Source of the DNA: Vibrio navarrensis
GTDB taxonomy: Bacteria; Pseudomonadota; Gammaproteobacteria; Enterobacterales; Vibrionaceae
Direction of reading: 5' to 3'
DNA length: 64,000 bases
NCBI RefSeq assembly: GCF_000764325.1
Contig: NZ_JMCG01000002.1
Location: 620,001 to 684,000, forward strand
Under the pieces are notes generated by a model. It did no database searches. It saw only the letters and a list, made by a program, of their open reading frames with translations, and was not told where the DNA came from. Shown piece by piece: positions 9,728-18,798 of the stretch. The position numbers and the translations under genes were made by a program. Positions within the stretch are counted from its first letter, which is position 1. Each line of letters opens with the position of its first letter.

Positions 9728-10708
9728 TTAAGGCTTACTTTGCCAACTGATTTTTTGCTGCCGCGCCAATACGCCAGACAAAATGCACACAATGCCACCT
9801 AAACCAGCAAAGCGCACCGCGTTTTGTGCCTGCTTTTCCACTTTGGGTTTGGCATGATAGGCAATTCCTAGTCCAGCTGCCTGCATCATCACCAAATCAT
9901 TGGCACCATCGCCGACAGCAATCGTGTTGTGCATTTCGACGTCATATTTCTCGGCAAGCTCGATGAGAATATCGGCTTTGGTTTGCGCAGAGACCACCTC
10001 GCCCAACACCTGCCCCGTCAACCGTCCGTCAATAATTTCTAGTTGGTTAGATTGGGCATGATCTAAACCCAAGCTCTGCTTTAAGTGGTCAGAAAAATAG
10101 GTGAACCCACCTGAAGCAATCGCCGTCTTCCAACCAAACGCTTTTAAGGTGTTGATAAGCTCCGGTAAATCCGGCATTAAGGGCAACTGCGCGCGCACGC
10201 TCTCGAGGATCGACTCATCGGCGCCTTGTAACTTTCCGACACGTGCTCGCAAGCTCTGCTCAAAATCCAGCTCGCCCTGCATAGCCCGTTCGGTGACTTC
10301 GGCAACTTCATCGCCTACGCCCGCCAACTTAGCAATTTCATCAATGCATTCAATTTGAATGGCAGTGGAGTCCATATCCAGAACAATCAACCCCGGTTTG
10401 GAGAGATCGGGAACATCTTGCAAATTGGCGTAATCAATTTGCAGACTTTGCAAGATGGTTTCATGTTCTGCAGTCAGTTCGCCCGCCATCAGCGCCACCT
10501 CGTAGCGCCCGACTTTCCAAGTATCGATGATCGGGTTGTACATACCGGTAAAAAAATCGATATCCTCAAAATGTCCCGGAGCCAAGTACTCCGCATACAT
10601 CAGCCAACTGGCTCTGTTTTTATCCAGCTGTGTAGCAAATCGAGTTTCTGGCAAACGAGTCAAAAGTTGAGTATGCCTTCTCAGCGGCAATGTCTTTAGC
10701 GCTTCCAT
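9728..10708 (-). CDS. serB: Phosphoserine phosphatase
   Basis: A 326-residue HAD-superfamily enzyme that dephosphorylates phosphoserine in the last step of serine biosynthesis. The nucleophile motif DMDST begins at residue 111, the substrate loop IECIDEIA follows, the conserved serine motif is in IASGGF, and the late acidic motif GDGANDLVMM is near residue 268. About 100 N-terminal residues precede the HAD core, as in E. coli SerB. It is divergent from the Smp/YtjB gene, the same neighbour as in E. coli, with a roughly 100-base shared promoter gap. Confidence 0.96.
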   Translation of the reverse strand: MEALKTLPLRRHTQLLTRLPETRFATQLDKNRASWLMYAEYLAPGHFEDIDFFTGMYNPIIDTWKVGRYEVALMAGELTAEHETILQSLQIDYANLQDVPDLSKPGLIVLDMDSTAIQIECIDEIAKLAGVGDEVAEVTERAMQGELDFEQSLRARVGKLQGADESILESVRAQLPLMPDLPELINTLKAFGWKTAIASGGFTYFSDHLKQSLGLDHAQSNQLEIIDGRLTGQVLGEVVSAQTKADILIELAEKYDVEMHNTIAVGDGANDLVMMQAAGLGIAYHAKPKVEKQAQNAVRFAGLGGIVCILSGVLARQQKISWQSKP

Positions 10709-10810
10709 GAATCTAATCCTTTGTGAACCTTGGCAAACGTTAACCTATTGCAATTTGAAAAGGCAAGCCCCAAACTGGCATTTGTTCGCGAATCAAAGTT
10801 AGTGCTAGAT

Positions 10811-11419
10811 ATGAAAGAGTCTCTTTTTTCACTGCGGAATGCCTTACGCGTCGTCGCGCTGATCATTTTAGGGGTGATGTTTTTCATCACCATCAAAAAC
10901 AGCGTGGTGATCAGCAAGGGGAACGAACGCATCCAGGCGCAACAACTGGAAACCTTAACCAAAGTGTTAAGCTCTCAGGCTGCCCTCTCGGCCAGTGATA
11001 TGATTGTGCAAAAAGATCAGGAACAGTTGCTCAAGTTAACCAATCAGTTAGCAAAAGAGCGTTTGGTCTTTGATGCCACCATTTACGACGCAGAAGGCAT
11101 CCGTCTCGCTTCCAGCGAAAAAGCGCTGACGGTGCGTGAGGTGTTGGGACTGGATACGCCGCTTGCAACAGCGGGCATTGGCCGCCAACAGTTGGTCGAA
11201 CCCGTTTATGCCGATAACAGCATCATAGGTTTTATCCGCATCACGTTTGAGACCGGCAAGGTGACGGCAATTTCTGATCATCACTACCGTAAAAGTGACC
11301 GCTATATGTTTTTGATGATCTTGATGAGTTTCGTCGGCGGCATGCTCTTTATTCTCATCCTACGCAAAAAGCCGCAGCCTAAAGTCGAGAACCTGTTACT
11401 CACTCATAAAGATCCATAA
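10811..11419 (+). CDS. Smp/YtjB family membrane protein
   Basis: A short protein with an N-terminal transmembrane segment (ALRVVALIILGVMFFI), a periplasmic region of about 140 residues, and a second membrane helix (FLMILMSFVGGMLFILIL) before a basic tail. It corresponds to the YtjB/Smp protein divergently encoded beside serB in enterobacteria; its function is unknown. The ATG at 10811 gives 202 residues and an N-terminus like E. coli YtjB. A TTG at 10730 would add 27 residues but would leave only 21 bases for two divergent promoters, so it is less likely. The ribosome binding site is weak for either choice. Confidence 0.75.
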   Translation: MKESLFSLRNALRVVALIILGVMFFITIKNSVVISKGNERIQAQQLETLTKVLSSQAALSASDMIVQKDQEQLLKLTNQLAKERLVFDATIYDAEGIRLASSEKALTVREVLGLDTPLATAGIGRQQLVEPVYADNSIIGFIRITFETGKVTAISDHHYRKSDRYMFLMILMSFVGGMLFILILRKKPQPKVENLLLTHKDP

Positions 11420-11420
11420 A

Positions 11421-11448
11421 AAAGAGCCTGCATTTTCGCAGGCTCTTT
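11421..11448. terminator. Bidirectional terminator between smp and deoD
   Basis: AAAGAGCCTGC (11421-11431) pairs perfectly with GCAGGCTCTTT (11438-11448) around ATTTTC. It separates two convergent genes and should end the deo operon transcript as well. Confidence 0.88.
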
Positions 11449-11475
11449 GGTATTGCGTTGTAAAATCTAAAGCAC

Positions 11476-12195
11476 TTACTCAGCATCACCCAGCAGCACA
11501 GAGTCCAACGCGATGATCATCATATCGTTAAAGGTGTTCTGACGCTCTTCCGAGGTGGTTTGCTCACCGGTTTTGATGTGATCAGACACGGTACAAATCG
11601 TCAATGCTTTTGCGCCGTATTCCGCAGCAACGCCGTAGATGCCCGCCGCTTCCATTTCTACGCCGACAATGCCGTATTTGTCCATCACGTCGAACATGTC
11701 TGGATCTGGTGTGTAGAACAGTTCAGCAGAGAATAGGTTACCCACTTTTACATCGATACCACGCGCTTTCGCTGCTTCTTCAGCGGCTTTGACCATTTTG
11801 TAATCCGCGATAGCGGCAAAGTCATGACCTTTGAAGCGGATGCGGTTCACTTTGGAATCCGTACACGCGCCCATGCCGATCACCACATCACGCACTTTGA
11901 TCGCTTCGCTCACTGCGCCACAGCTACCTACGCGAATGATTTTCTTCACGCCGTAGTCTTTGATAAGTTCAGTCGCATAAATAGAGCAAGATGGGATGCC
12001 CATACCATGACCCATAACCGATACCTTACGACCTTTGTAAGTACCAGTGAAACCGAACATATTACGTACATCACACACTTGAACCACGTCTTCTAGAAAC
12101 GTCTCTGCGATGTATTTTGCACGTAGTGGGTCACCAGGCATCAGAACGACGTCTGCAAAATCACCCATTTCAGCATTAATATGCGGAGTTGCCAT
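11476..12195 (-). CDS. deoD: Purine nucleoside phosphorylase DeoD
   Basis: A 239-residue hexameric-type purine nucleoside phosphorylase that splits purine (deoxy)ribonucleosides with phosphate. The N-terminus [20 protein letters not shown], the phosphate-binding RVGSCG motif, the VEMEAAG motif and the catalytic TVSDH segment are typical. The start is the ATG at 12195, preceded by AAGGAAA; a longer frame to 12276 has no family similarity in its extension. It is the last gene of deoCABD, separated from deoB by a hairpin that may uncouple its expression. Confidence 0.96.
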   Translation of the reverse strand: MATPHINAEMGDFADVVLMPGDPLRAKYIAETFLEDVVQVCDVRNMFGFTGTYKGRKVSVMGHGMGIPSCSIYATELIKDYGVKKIIRVGSCGAVSEAIKVRDVVIGMGACTDSKVNRIRFKGHDFAAIADYKMVKAAEEAAKARGIDVKVGNLFSAELFYTPDPDMFDVMDKYGIVGVEMEAAGIYGVAAEYGAKALTICTVSDHIKTGEQTTSEERQNTFNDMMIIALDSVLLGDAE

Positions 12196-12247
12196 GTTTT
12201 TGTTTCCTTGTTTTTCATTCACAAAAGACTTGCTTTGTATTCGCAAA

Positions 12248-12273
12248 AGAATAGAGAGGCACACCTCTCTATT
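12248..12273 (-). terminator. Intercistronic hairpin between deoB and deoD
   Basis: GAATAGAGAGG (12248-12258) and CCTCTCTATTC (12263-12273) form a perfect 11-bp stem with a 4-base loop. On the minus strand it is followed by TTTTGCG, a short U-tract, so it looks like a leaky terminator or a stability element. Confidence 0.6.
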
Positions 12274-12298
12274 CAATAAGTTCCATTATAGCTCTGGA

Positions 12299-13519
12299 TT
12301 AGAGAAAGTTTTTGCCGTAATCCATTGGCGATGTGCCAAAGTAGCTCGCCAGTGTTTGGCCAATATCCGCGAACGTTTCGCGGCGACCCAATGAGCCCGC
12401 AGGGACTTTTTGACCATAGACAAGCACTGGAATGTGCTCGCGAGTGTGGTCGGTGCCCGGCCAAGTTGGGTCGCAGCCGTGGTCAGCCGTGAGGATGAGG
12501 ATGTCATCTTCTTGCATCAATTCCATCACTTCGTGGATGCGACCATCGAAGTACTCCAGCGCGGCAGCGTAACCCGCCACATCACGGCGGTGGCCGTAAG
12601 CAGAGTCGAAATCAACGAAGTTGGTGAACACGATGGTGTTGTCGCCCGCTTGTTTAATTTGCTCCAGTGTCGCTTCAAACAGCGCAGGAATGCCCGTCGC
12701 TTTGACTTTTTTGGTGATACCACAGTTGGCGTAGATATCGGCAATCTTACCAATAGAGACCACTTGGCCCTGTTTTTCCTCAGCCAACTTTTGCAGAACG
12801 GTCGCTGATGGCGGCTCAACAGAAAGATCGCGACGATTACCAGTGCGCTCAAACTGACCTTTACCCGGGCCAATGAACGGACGCGCAATCACACGACCGA
12901 TGTTGTAGTCTGCTAGCTCTTCACGAGCGATTTGGCAAAGCTCAAGTAGGCGATCTAGACCGAATGTCTCTTCGTGACAGGCAATTTGGAATACCGAGTC
13001 CGCAGAGGTGTAGAAAATTGGCTTGCCCGTTCTCATGTGCTCTTCACCAAGGTCATCAAGCACTTGTGTACCAGATGCGTGGCAGTTGCCGAGGAAACCA
13101 TCAATGCCAGCACGAGCAAGAATGCGATCGGTCAGCTCTTTCGGGAAACTGTTGGCTTTGTCGGTAAAGTAGCCCCATTCAAACAGAACTGGCACACCCG
13201 CGATTTCCCAGTGGCCAGACGGCGTATCTTTACCAGACGAGAGCTCAGCAGCATGACCGTACGCGCCAATAATCTCCGCGTTGGCATCCAAACCCGGTGC
13301 AAAACGACCAGTTGACTCTTTGTGCGCCATTGCCAAGCCCAGTTTGGACAGATTTGGCAAACGAAGAGCCCCTTGGCGCTTGTCGTTGTTTGCCAAGCCT
13401 TGCTCACACTGGTCCGCAATATGGCCCAGTGTATCGGAACCCACATCGCCAAACTGCTCGGCATCCGCCGTTGCACCAATACCAAAAGAATCCAGTACTA
13501 AAATAAATGCTCTTTTCAT
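12299..13519 (-). CDS. deoB: Phosphopentomutase DeoB
   Basis: A 406-residue alkaline-phosphatase-superfamily enzyme that interconverts (deoxy)ribose 1- and 5-phosphates. The N-terminal metal ligand region [16 protein letters not shown], the ASGTQVLD segment carrying the phosphorylated Thr, and the C-terminal metal ligands [19 protein letters not shown] are present. The start is the ATG at 13519 with GAGGAAG upstream; the frame stays open 16 codons further without similarity. It lies 54 bases downstream of deoA in the deoCABD operon and links DeoA/DeoD products to DeoC. Confidence 0.96.
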   Translation of the reverse strand: MKRAFILVLDSFGIGATADAEQFGDVGSDTLGHIADQCEQGLANNDKRQGALRLPNLSKLGLAMAHKESTGRFAPGLDANAEIIGAYGHAAELSSGKDTPSGHWEIAGVPVLFEWGYFTDKANSFPKELTDRILARAGIDGFLGNCHASGTQVLDDLGEEHMRTGKPIFYTSADSVFQIACHEETFGLDRLLELCQIAREELADYNIGRVIARPFIGPGKGQFERTGNRRDLSVEPPSATVLQKLAEEKQGQVVSIGKIADIYANCGITKKVKATGIPALFEATLEQIKQAGDNTIVFTNFVDFDSAYGHRRDVAGYAAALEYFDGRIHEVMELMQEDDILILTADHGCDPTWPGTDHTREHIPVLVYGQKVPAGSLGRRETFADIGQTLASYFGTSPMDYGKNFL

Positions 13520-13573
13520 TGCTTCTTCCTCAGGCCTGCCGGTACGCAAATGTGCAAGCAGGCCCAATAGTCA

Positions 13574-14902
13574 TTAAATATCTTCTTCGCGAATCAGGCC
13601 GTAAACATCAGGGGTTGGTACGTAGTCGCCACCCACTTTAATCGCCGCTTGCAGCGCATTTGCCGCTTCTTGCCATTGCGCTTCGCTACGCGCATGAATT
13701 ACCGCCAAAGGCTTGTTACTGTCTGCGACTTCACCCAAACGGATGAAGCTATCAAAGCCAACCGCATAATCGATGCTGTCGGTCGCAACGCGGCGTCCAC
13801 CGCCCATCGCAACCACCGCCATACCGATGGCACGTGTATCCATCGCCGATACCACACCGCTCTCTTTGGCATAAACCGGCTTGACGATTTCCGCCTTGTC
13901 TAAGTAGTGATCGTAGTTGTCGATAAAGTCCGCAGGACCGCCCAAACCAGCCACCATTTTGCCAAAACACTCGGCGGCTTTGCCGTTATCCAACACCGTC
14001 ATCAACTTCGCGCGCGCTTCATCAGTGTCTTGCGCCAGCTTACCCAGCACCAACATTTCCGCACACAGCGCCAACGTCACTTCGAGCAAACGAGGATTAC
14101 GGTATTCGCCTTTGAGGAATTGCACCGCTTCGCGCACTTCCAGCGCATTCCCCGCCGATGAGGCCAACACTTGGTTCATATCGGTAAGAATGGCGGTGGT
14201 TTTGGTGCCCGCACCATTGGCCACGGCAACAATCGATTTCGCCAGCTCTTGTGACGCTTGGTAGGTTGGCATAAAGGCACCAGAGCCCACTTTCACGTCC
14301 ATCACCAGTGATTCAAGACCAGCCGCCAGCTTCTTCGACAGAATGGATGCGGTGATTAACGAGATGTTGTCAACCGTTGCCGTGATGTCACGCGTGGCGT
14401 ACACACGTTTGTCCGCAGGCGCCAGATCGCCCGTTTGGCCGATGATCGCCACGCCAGCATCTTTAGTCACTTGACCAAACACATCATTGCTTGGGGTGAT
14501 GTTGTAGCCCGGAATCGCTTCCAGTTTATCCAAGGTGCCGCCAGTATGGCCAAGGCCACGACCAGAAATCATTGGCACGAAACCACCACATGCTGCCACC
14601 ATAGGGCCAAGCATCAGTGAGGTCACATCGCCCACACCGCCAGTGGAGTGTTTGTCGACAATAGGGCCACCGAAGTTCATGTGGCTCCAGTCGATCACCA
14701 TACCAGAGTCGCGCATGGCACACGTCAGTGCGATGCGTTCAGGCATGGTCATTTCATTAAAGAAAATCGTCATGGCAAAGGCCGCAATCTGACCTTCAGA
14801 CACGGTATTTTTCGCCACGCCTTGAATGAAAAAGTTAATTTCATCGGCAGTCAGCACTTCGCCATCACGTTTTTTACGAATAATTTCTTGAGGTAAATAC
14901 AT
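13574..14902 (-). CDS. deoA: Thymidine phosphorylase DeoA
   Basis: A 442-residue pyrimidine nucleoside phosphorylase that converts thymidine and phosphate to thymine and deoxyribose 1-phosphate. The family signature around [20 protein letters not shown] and the phosphate-site KHSTGGVGD are intact, and the length equals that of E. coli DeoA (440). It is the second gene of the deo operon, 92 bases after deoC; that gap contains a strong GC hairpin without a U-tract. The ATG at 14902 has GGGAGG a few bases upstream. Confidence 0.96.
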   Translation of the reverse strand: MYLPQEIIRKKRDGEVLTADEINFFIQGVAKNTVSEGQIAAFAMTIFFNEMTMPERIALTCAMRDSGMVIDWSHMNFGGPIVDKHSTGGVGDVTSLMLGPMVAACGGFVPMISGRGLGHTGGTLDKLEAIPGYNITPSNDVFGQVTKDAGVAIIGQTGDLAPADKRVYATRDITATVDNISLITASILSKKLAAGLESLVMDVKVGSGAFMPTYQASQELAKSIVAVANGAGTKTTAILTDMNQVLASSAGNALEVREAVQFLKGEYRNPRLLEVTLALCAEMLVLGKLAQDTDEARAKLMTVLDNGKAAECFGKMVAGLGGPADFIDNYDHYLDKAEIVKPVYAKESGVVSAMDTRAIGMAVVAMGGGRRVATDSIDYAVGFDSFIRLGEVADSNKPLAVIHARSEAQWQEAANALQAAIKVGGDYVPTPDVYGLIREEDI

Positions 14903-14954
14903 TAGAGCCTCCCAAGCTCAAAATGAGCCGTGGTAACAGTAGAGTAAGAAGGTT

Positions 14955-14977
14955 GCGTGGCGCAAAACGCGCCACGC
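14955..14977 (-). other. Intercistronic GC hairpin between deoC and deoA
   Basis: GCGTGGCGC (14955-14963) and GCGCCACGC (14969-14977) form a perfect 9-bp stem with a 5-base loop. There is no U-tract, so it is more likely an RNA-stability or processing element than a terminator. Confidence 0.6.
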
Positions 14978-14994
14978 TCAGACATTTATTAGAA

Positions 14995-15771
14995 TTAGTA
15001 CGCCGCAGGATCGGCGACTTGGTCTGTCACTTCTAATGTATTTAGTAGATTGGTTAGCAAGCTAGATGCACCAAAACGGTAGTGCATATTATCCGCCCAC
15101 TCAGCACCTAGGATCTCATCTGCCATTGCTAAGTAAGCCGCAGCGTCTTCCGCAGTACGCACACCGCCAGCTGGCTTGAAGCCCACTTTTTCAGCCACAC
15201 CCATGTCACGAATCACTTCGAGCATCATACGTGCATATTCAGGGGTTGCGTTGACTGGCACTTTACCCGTTGAAGTTTTGATAAAGTCGGCACCCGCTTC
15301 AATACAGATTTGCGATGCTTTCTTAATCAACGCTTCTTCTTTTAGCTCACCGGTTTCGATGATCACTTTCAGAAGAATATCGCCACAGGCTTCTTTACAT
15401 TGCTTAACCAGTTCAAAGCCGACTTTTTCATCACCAGCGATCAGCGCGCGGTATGGAAAAACAACGTCAACTTCATCAGCACCGTAAGCGACCGCAGCTT
15501 TGGTTTCTGCCACGGCGATAGCGATATCATCGTTACCGTGTGGGAAGTTGGTTACGGTCGCAATGCGAACCTCTGGTGTACCTTGCTCACGAAGTGTCTT
15601 CTTAGCAATAGGAATAAAGCGAGGGTAAATACAGATCGCAGCCGTGTTACCTACAGGCGTTTTGGCGTCATGACAAAGCTTGATGACTTTCGCATCTGTG
15701 TCATCGTCATTTAGCGTGGTTAGGTCCATAAGTTTCAGTGCACGTAGTGCTGCTGCTTTTAAATCGCTCAT
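14995..15771 (-). CDS. deoC: Deoxyribose-phosphate aldolase DeoC
   Basis: A 258-residue class I aldolase that splits deoxyribose 5-phosphate to acetaldehyde and glyceraldehyde 3-phosphate. The Schiff-base lysine is in FIKTSTGKV, the second conserved lysine in [11 protein letters not shown], and the TIM-barrel strands are complete. It is the promoter-proximal gene of deoCABD. The start [18 protein letters not shown] matches the family and is preceded by a GGAGATAGAA stretch. A long 573-base gap separates it from nupC, so operon control elements should lie there. Confidence 0.96.
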   Translation of the reverse strand: MSDLKAAALRALKLMDLTTLNDDDTDAKVIKLCHDAKTPVGNTAAICIYPRFIPIAKKTLREQGTPEVRIATVTNFPHGNDDIAIAVAETKAAVAYGADEVDVVFPYRALIAGDEKVGFELVKQCKEACGDILLKVIIETGELKEEALIKKASQICIEAGADFIKTSTGKVPVNATPEYARMMLEVIRDMGVAEKVGFKPAGGVRTAEDAAAYLAMADEILGAEWADNMHYRFGASSLLTNLLNTLEVTDQVADPAAY

Positions 15772-16263
15772 TTCTATCTCCGATCAATATTCAAAAATTT
15801 TACTACTCAGCCCCTTTTCCCTGTTTCTGCTCACCTCAAAAGCAAACAGCAACTCAGCAAAAAGGTCTTTGCTAAACAGTCATTGATGAACGGACTTGGT
15901 TCCCTGAAGACTCGGCAGTCATTACTTGCCAATTGCTATCCTTGTCACCGCACAGTACCAATTTGGCCTATGGCACAACAATCTATGATTGCGGTGTCTT
16001 TTTATCTGCACTTGGTGTAAGTCGCTCTATCAGCTTAGCGACCAAGGCAGAGAGTATCGGGCAGCTCATTTGCCCAAAACATATCTATTCAGATGAGCGA
16101 TAAAACGTCCTGCTTCGTCCCTCTTCTGTGATTACTACATTATAGATATTCATCGCAAAACTGTAGCACCAAATAGAGCGCAAACGGTTTGTATCTCAAA
16201 AAACTCAGCCTCAACGCCCATGACGATTCGCTCTCACTGAGCCCATTTCATTCACAGTGGCGC
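15772..16263. promoter_or_regulatory. Long gene-free gap upstream of deoC
   Basis: No convincing gene is seen in either strand. It should hold the deoC promoter. Notable contents are an odd-centred palindrome CAAAC-G-GTTTG at 16181-16191, resembling a LacI/PurR/CytR-family operator, and an imperfect hairpin at 16011-16046 (CTTGG, GTCGCT pairing with AGCGAC, CCAAG). I saw no good TGTGA-N6-TCACA CRP site in this gap. CytR or DeoR control is plausible by analogy but not shown. Confidence 0.4.
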
Positions 16264-16305
16264 AAAAACTGAAAACGCCCCGCAGCAATCTCTTGCTACG
16301 GGGCG
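16264..16305 (-). terminator. Terminator of nupC
   Basis: CGCCCCG-C-AGCAA (16276-16288) and TTGCT-A-CGGGGCG (16293-16305) form a 12-bp stem with one mismatch. On the minus strand TTTTCAGTTTTT follows. Confidence 0.85.
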
Positions 16306-16344
16306 AAGTTAAACGGCGTCTATAAATACTGTCTCTTAACTAAC

Positions 16345-17607
16345 TTAGAAAGACAGGAAGAAGCCAGCGATGGTCGCTGCCATCAGGTTAGATAGCGTAC
16401 CTGCTGCAACCGCTTTAACACCCATACGAGCGATGTCGTGACGACGGTTTGGCGCTAGGCCACCTAGACCACCCAGTAGAATTGCGATAGAAGAAAGGTT
16501 CGCAAAACCACACAGAGCAAAAGAGATGATTGCCGTTGTCTTAGTCGACATCACTGCACCCGTTGCCGCAACAACTTGAGCGTTCTCACCAACGTAAGGA
16601 ACAAAGTTTAGGTACGCAACGAACTCGTTCACCACCAGTTTCTGGCCGATGAAAGAACCCGCTAGTGTTGCTTCTTCCCATGGCACACCGATGAGGAATG
16701 CAAGTGGAGAGAAGATGTAGCCGAGGATGATTTCTAGCGTCAGATCAGGCATACCAACCCAACCACCAGCAAGACCAAGGATACCGTTGATCAGAGCGAT
16801 CAAACCGATGAATGCCAATAGCATTGCACCTACGTTCAGCGCAAGTTGCAGACCAACAGACGCACCGCCAGCGGCTGCATCGATTACGTTTGCAGGCTTG
16901 TCGTCACCGCCGTCAATCTCAGCGCCAAGATCTTCTTTTGGCGTATCAACTTCAGGTTTGATGATTTTTGCGAACAGTAGACCACCCGGTGCCGCCATGA
17001 ATGATGCCGCAACTAGGTATTCTAGTGGCACACCCATTGAGGCGTAACCAGCCAGTACACCACCAGCAACAGAAGCAAGACCACCACACATTACTGCAAA
17101 CAGTTCAGATTGCGTCATGTGAGGAACAAACGGACGAACCACAAGTGGCGCTTCAGTTTGACCTACGAAGATGTTTGCTGCAGCAGACATTGACTCGGCG
17201 CGAGACGTGCCCAGTGCTTTCTGCAGGCCACCACCAAGGATCTTGATAACCCACTGCATCACACCAATGTAGTAAAGTACAGAGATAAGTGCTGAGAAGA
17301 AAATCAGTGTTGGTAGTACTTGGAAGGCAAAAATAAAGCCGATACCGTCAACTGAGAAGTTAACTAGGCTGCCGAACAAGAAACCAGTACCGTCTTTACC
17401 GAAGTCGATAACGCTTTGAACACCAGCAGAGAAACCTGCTAGTAGATCACGACCCCATGGTACGTAAAGAACGAAACCACCGATGATAAATTGGATAGCA
17501 AAAGCGCCACCCACAGTTCTTAGATTGATAGCTTTGCGGTTGTCAGACAGTAAGAATGCAATTCCTAGCAATACTGCCATGCCGACTAGGCTCATAAACA
17601 GGCTCAT
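16345..17607 (-). CDS. nupC: NupC-type concentrative nucleoside transporter
   Basis: A 420-residue inner-membrane importer that couples nucleoside uptake to an ion gradient (protons or sodium). It has about ten hydrophobic segments, the CNT motif region GQTEAPLVVRPF, and the C-terminal VNEFVAY...FALCGFANLSS signature carrying substrate contacts. It is transcribed in the same direction as deoCABD but is separated from it by its own terminator and a 573-base gap. A consensus CRP site lies about 146 bases upstream of the ATG, so cAMP-CRP activation is likely. Confidence 0.94.
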   Translation of the reverse strand: MSLFMSLVGMAVLLGIAFLLSDNRKAINLRTVGGAFAIQFIIGGFVLYVPWGRDLLAGFSAGVQSVIDFGKDGTGFLFGSLVNFSVDGIGFIFAFQVLPTLIFFSALISVLYYIGVMQWVIKILGGGLQKALGTSRAESMSAAANIFVGQTEAPLVVRPFVPHMTQSELFAVMCGGLASVAGGVLAGYASMGVPLEYLVAASFMAAPGGLLFAKIIKPEVDTPKEDLGAEIDGGDDKPANVIDAAAGGASVGLQLALNVGAMLLAFIGLIALINGILGLAGGWVGMPDLTLEIILGYIFSPLAFLIGVPWEEATLAGSFIGQKLVVNEFVAYLNFVPYVGENAQVVAATGAVMSTKTTAIISFALCGFANLSSIAILLGGLGGLAPNRRHDIARMGVKAVAAGTLSNLMAATIAGFFLSF

Positions 17608-17752
17608 AGTTTATGACTTCCTTATTAAGTTATTTATTGGCGTGTTACAAAATGGAGCTATAAAGCGGAGGCAATTATACTCACGCCTTAACAATTAAAG
17701 TAATGCCACCTTCACACTTTCCCATCAGACTCGGTGCAAATTCACTTTTGTT

Positions 17753-17768
17753 TGTGAGTATCTTCACA
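17753..17768. promoter_or_regulatory. Consensus CRP (cAMP receptor) site upstream of nupC
   Basis: TGTGA-GTATCT-TCACA matches the TGTGA-N6-TCACA consensus at all ten fixed positions, in an AT-rich context. It lies in the gap between tatD (ends 17813 on the minus strand) and the nupC start at 17607, so nupC is the only gene it can serve as an upstream element. Confidence 0.75.
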
Positions 17769-17812
17769 ATAATATATGAGACGACATATCGTTTAAGTGG
17801 GAATGTTAGATT

Positions 17813-18586
17813 TTATTCACAGATAGAGAATAGCGAATTGCTATTTTTCCAAAGTTGCGAAGCAACCGTTTGCTTTGTCTGATTTCTCAGCTCACAGAGT
17901 ATAGTCAAGATGTTAACTATTTGTGATGGCGTATTTACTCCCCCTTGATAACCATTCAGTGGCATATCTGGCGCGTCGGTTTCCAAAAGCAGATGCTCAA
18001 GCGGCAGTTTCGCCACCGCTTGGCGAGTTTTGTTGGCGCGCGGATAGGTGATTGTGCCGCCAATACCGAGCGAGAAGCCCAATCTCACCCACTCCATCCC
18101 TTGTTCATAACTGCCTGAGAATGCATGCAGTACGCCCCCTTTAGGCAAATTAGCGGCTTTGACCATCTGGATCAGGCGATTGTGCGCCTTACGGCAATGT
18201 AAAATAACCGGCAGACCATACTGCCTCGCTAACTCAAATTGCCACTGCAACGCTTCTTCTTGTAAGGCAGGGTCAACCTTAATGGCAAAATCTAGCCCAC
18301 ATTCACCAATGGCGACACAGCGCGTCGGACGCGCATCCAATCGTGCCATCAGTTGTGTTTGGTAAAGCGTATAGTCAGCTTTTAAGAAATAAGGGTGCAG
18401 GCCGAGTGCGTAGTAAATCTCTGGATGTTGCGATGACAGCTCAGCGACTCGCGACCAATTTTCCGGACCAACGGAAGGAATAAGGAATCGCTTCACACCC
18501 ACGTGCTGAGCAGATTGCAAGATATGCGAAAAGTCGGTCTCAAACAGCGGAAAATCGAGGTGGCAATGACTATCAAACAGCGTCAT
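17813..18586 (-). CDS. TatD family metal-dependent hydrolase
   Basis: A 257-residue TIM-barrel hydrolase of the TatD family (YjjV-like by its location beside the deo genes). The metal motif FDSHCHLD opens the protein, and GECGLDF, ILHCRKA, VLHAFSGSYEQG and LLLETDAP are all intact. Family members act as DNases or D-aminoacyl-tRNA deacylases; the substrate here is unknown. The ATG at 18586 fits the family start and overlaps the last 14 bases of the DUF5363 micro-gene, which suggests translational coupling because its own ribosome binding site is weak. Confidence 0.9.
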   Translation of the reverse strand: MTLFDSHCHLDFPLFETDFSHILQSAQHVGVKRFLIPSVGPENWSRVAELSSQHPEIYYALGLHPYFLKADYTLYQTQLMARLDARPTRCVAIGECGLDFAIKVDPALQEEALQWQFELARQYGLPVILHCRKAHNRLIQMVKAANLPKGGVLHAFSGSYEQGMEWVRLGFSLGIGGTITYPRANKTRQAVAKLPLEHLLLETDAPDMPLNGYQGGVNTPSQIVNILTILCELRNQTKQTVASQLWKNSNSLFSICE

Positions 18587-18716
18587 TTTTATTGCGTTCT
18601 CGCGCAGGATCTTGTTTGTAAGGTACACAACTGCGTTTTTGCTCCGGCGTTAAACCAAGCTCTCGGCACCAATCGTCGTAGCGCTTTAACCACTTTTTCA
18701 ACCACTGCATACTCAT
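18573..18716 (-). CDS. DUF5363 family micro-protein (47 residues)
   Basis: Reading the minus strand gives a 47-residue protein opening MSMQWLKKWLKRYDDWCREL, then GLTPEQKRSCVPYKQDP and a basic tail. The pattern KKWL-x-RYD-xx-C-x-ELGL-x-PEQ-x-RSCVP matches the short DUF5363 family as I recall it. AGAGGTG lies directly upstream of the ATG at 18716. It overlaps the tatD start by 14 bases in another frame, so the two genes should be co-translated. Function is unknown; two cysteines are conserved-looking. Confidence 0.75.
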   Translation of the reverse strand: MSMQWLKKWLKRYDDWCRELGLTPEQKRSCVPYKQDPARERNKNDAV

Positions 18717-18744
18717 CACCTCTACACTGTTTTACTCACCATAT

Positions 18745-18776
18745 AAAAAAGCGCCCCGGGCTGCAAACCCAGGGCG
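18745..18776 (-). terminator. Terminator of prfC
   Basis: CGCCCCGGG (18752-18760) pairs with CCCAGGGCG (18768-18776) with one mismatch; on the minus strand TTTTTTAT follows. It separates prfC from the downstream DUF5363-tatD pair. Confidence 0.85.
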
Positions 18777-18798
18777 ACGATTCTCAATCACTCAGCGC

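Noticed and set aside
13917..14264. Long antisense frames inside deoA and deoB
   Set aside because: GC-rich third positions of the real genes create these open frames; they lack starts with ribosome binding sites and match no family.
15680..15886. Plus-strand Ser-rich frame over the deoC start and into the gap
   Set aside because: Most of it is the antisense of deoC; composition is Ser/Leu-rich as expected for a shadow.
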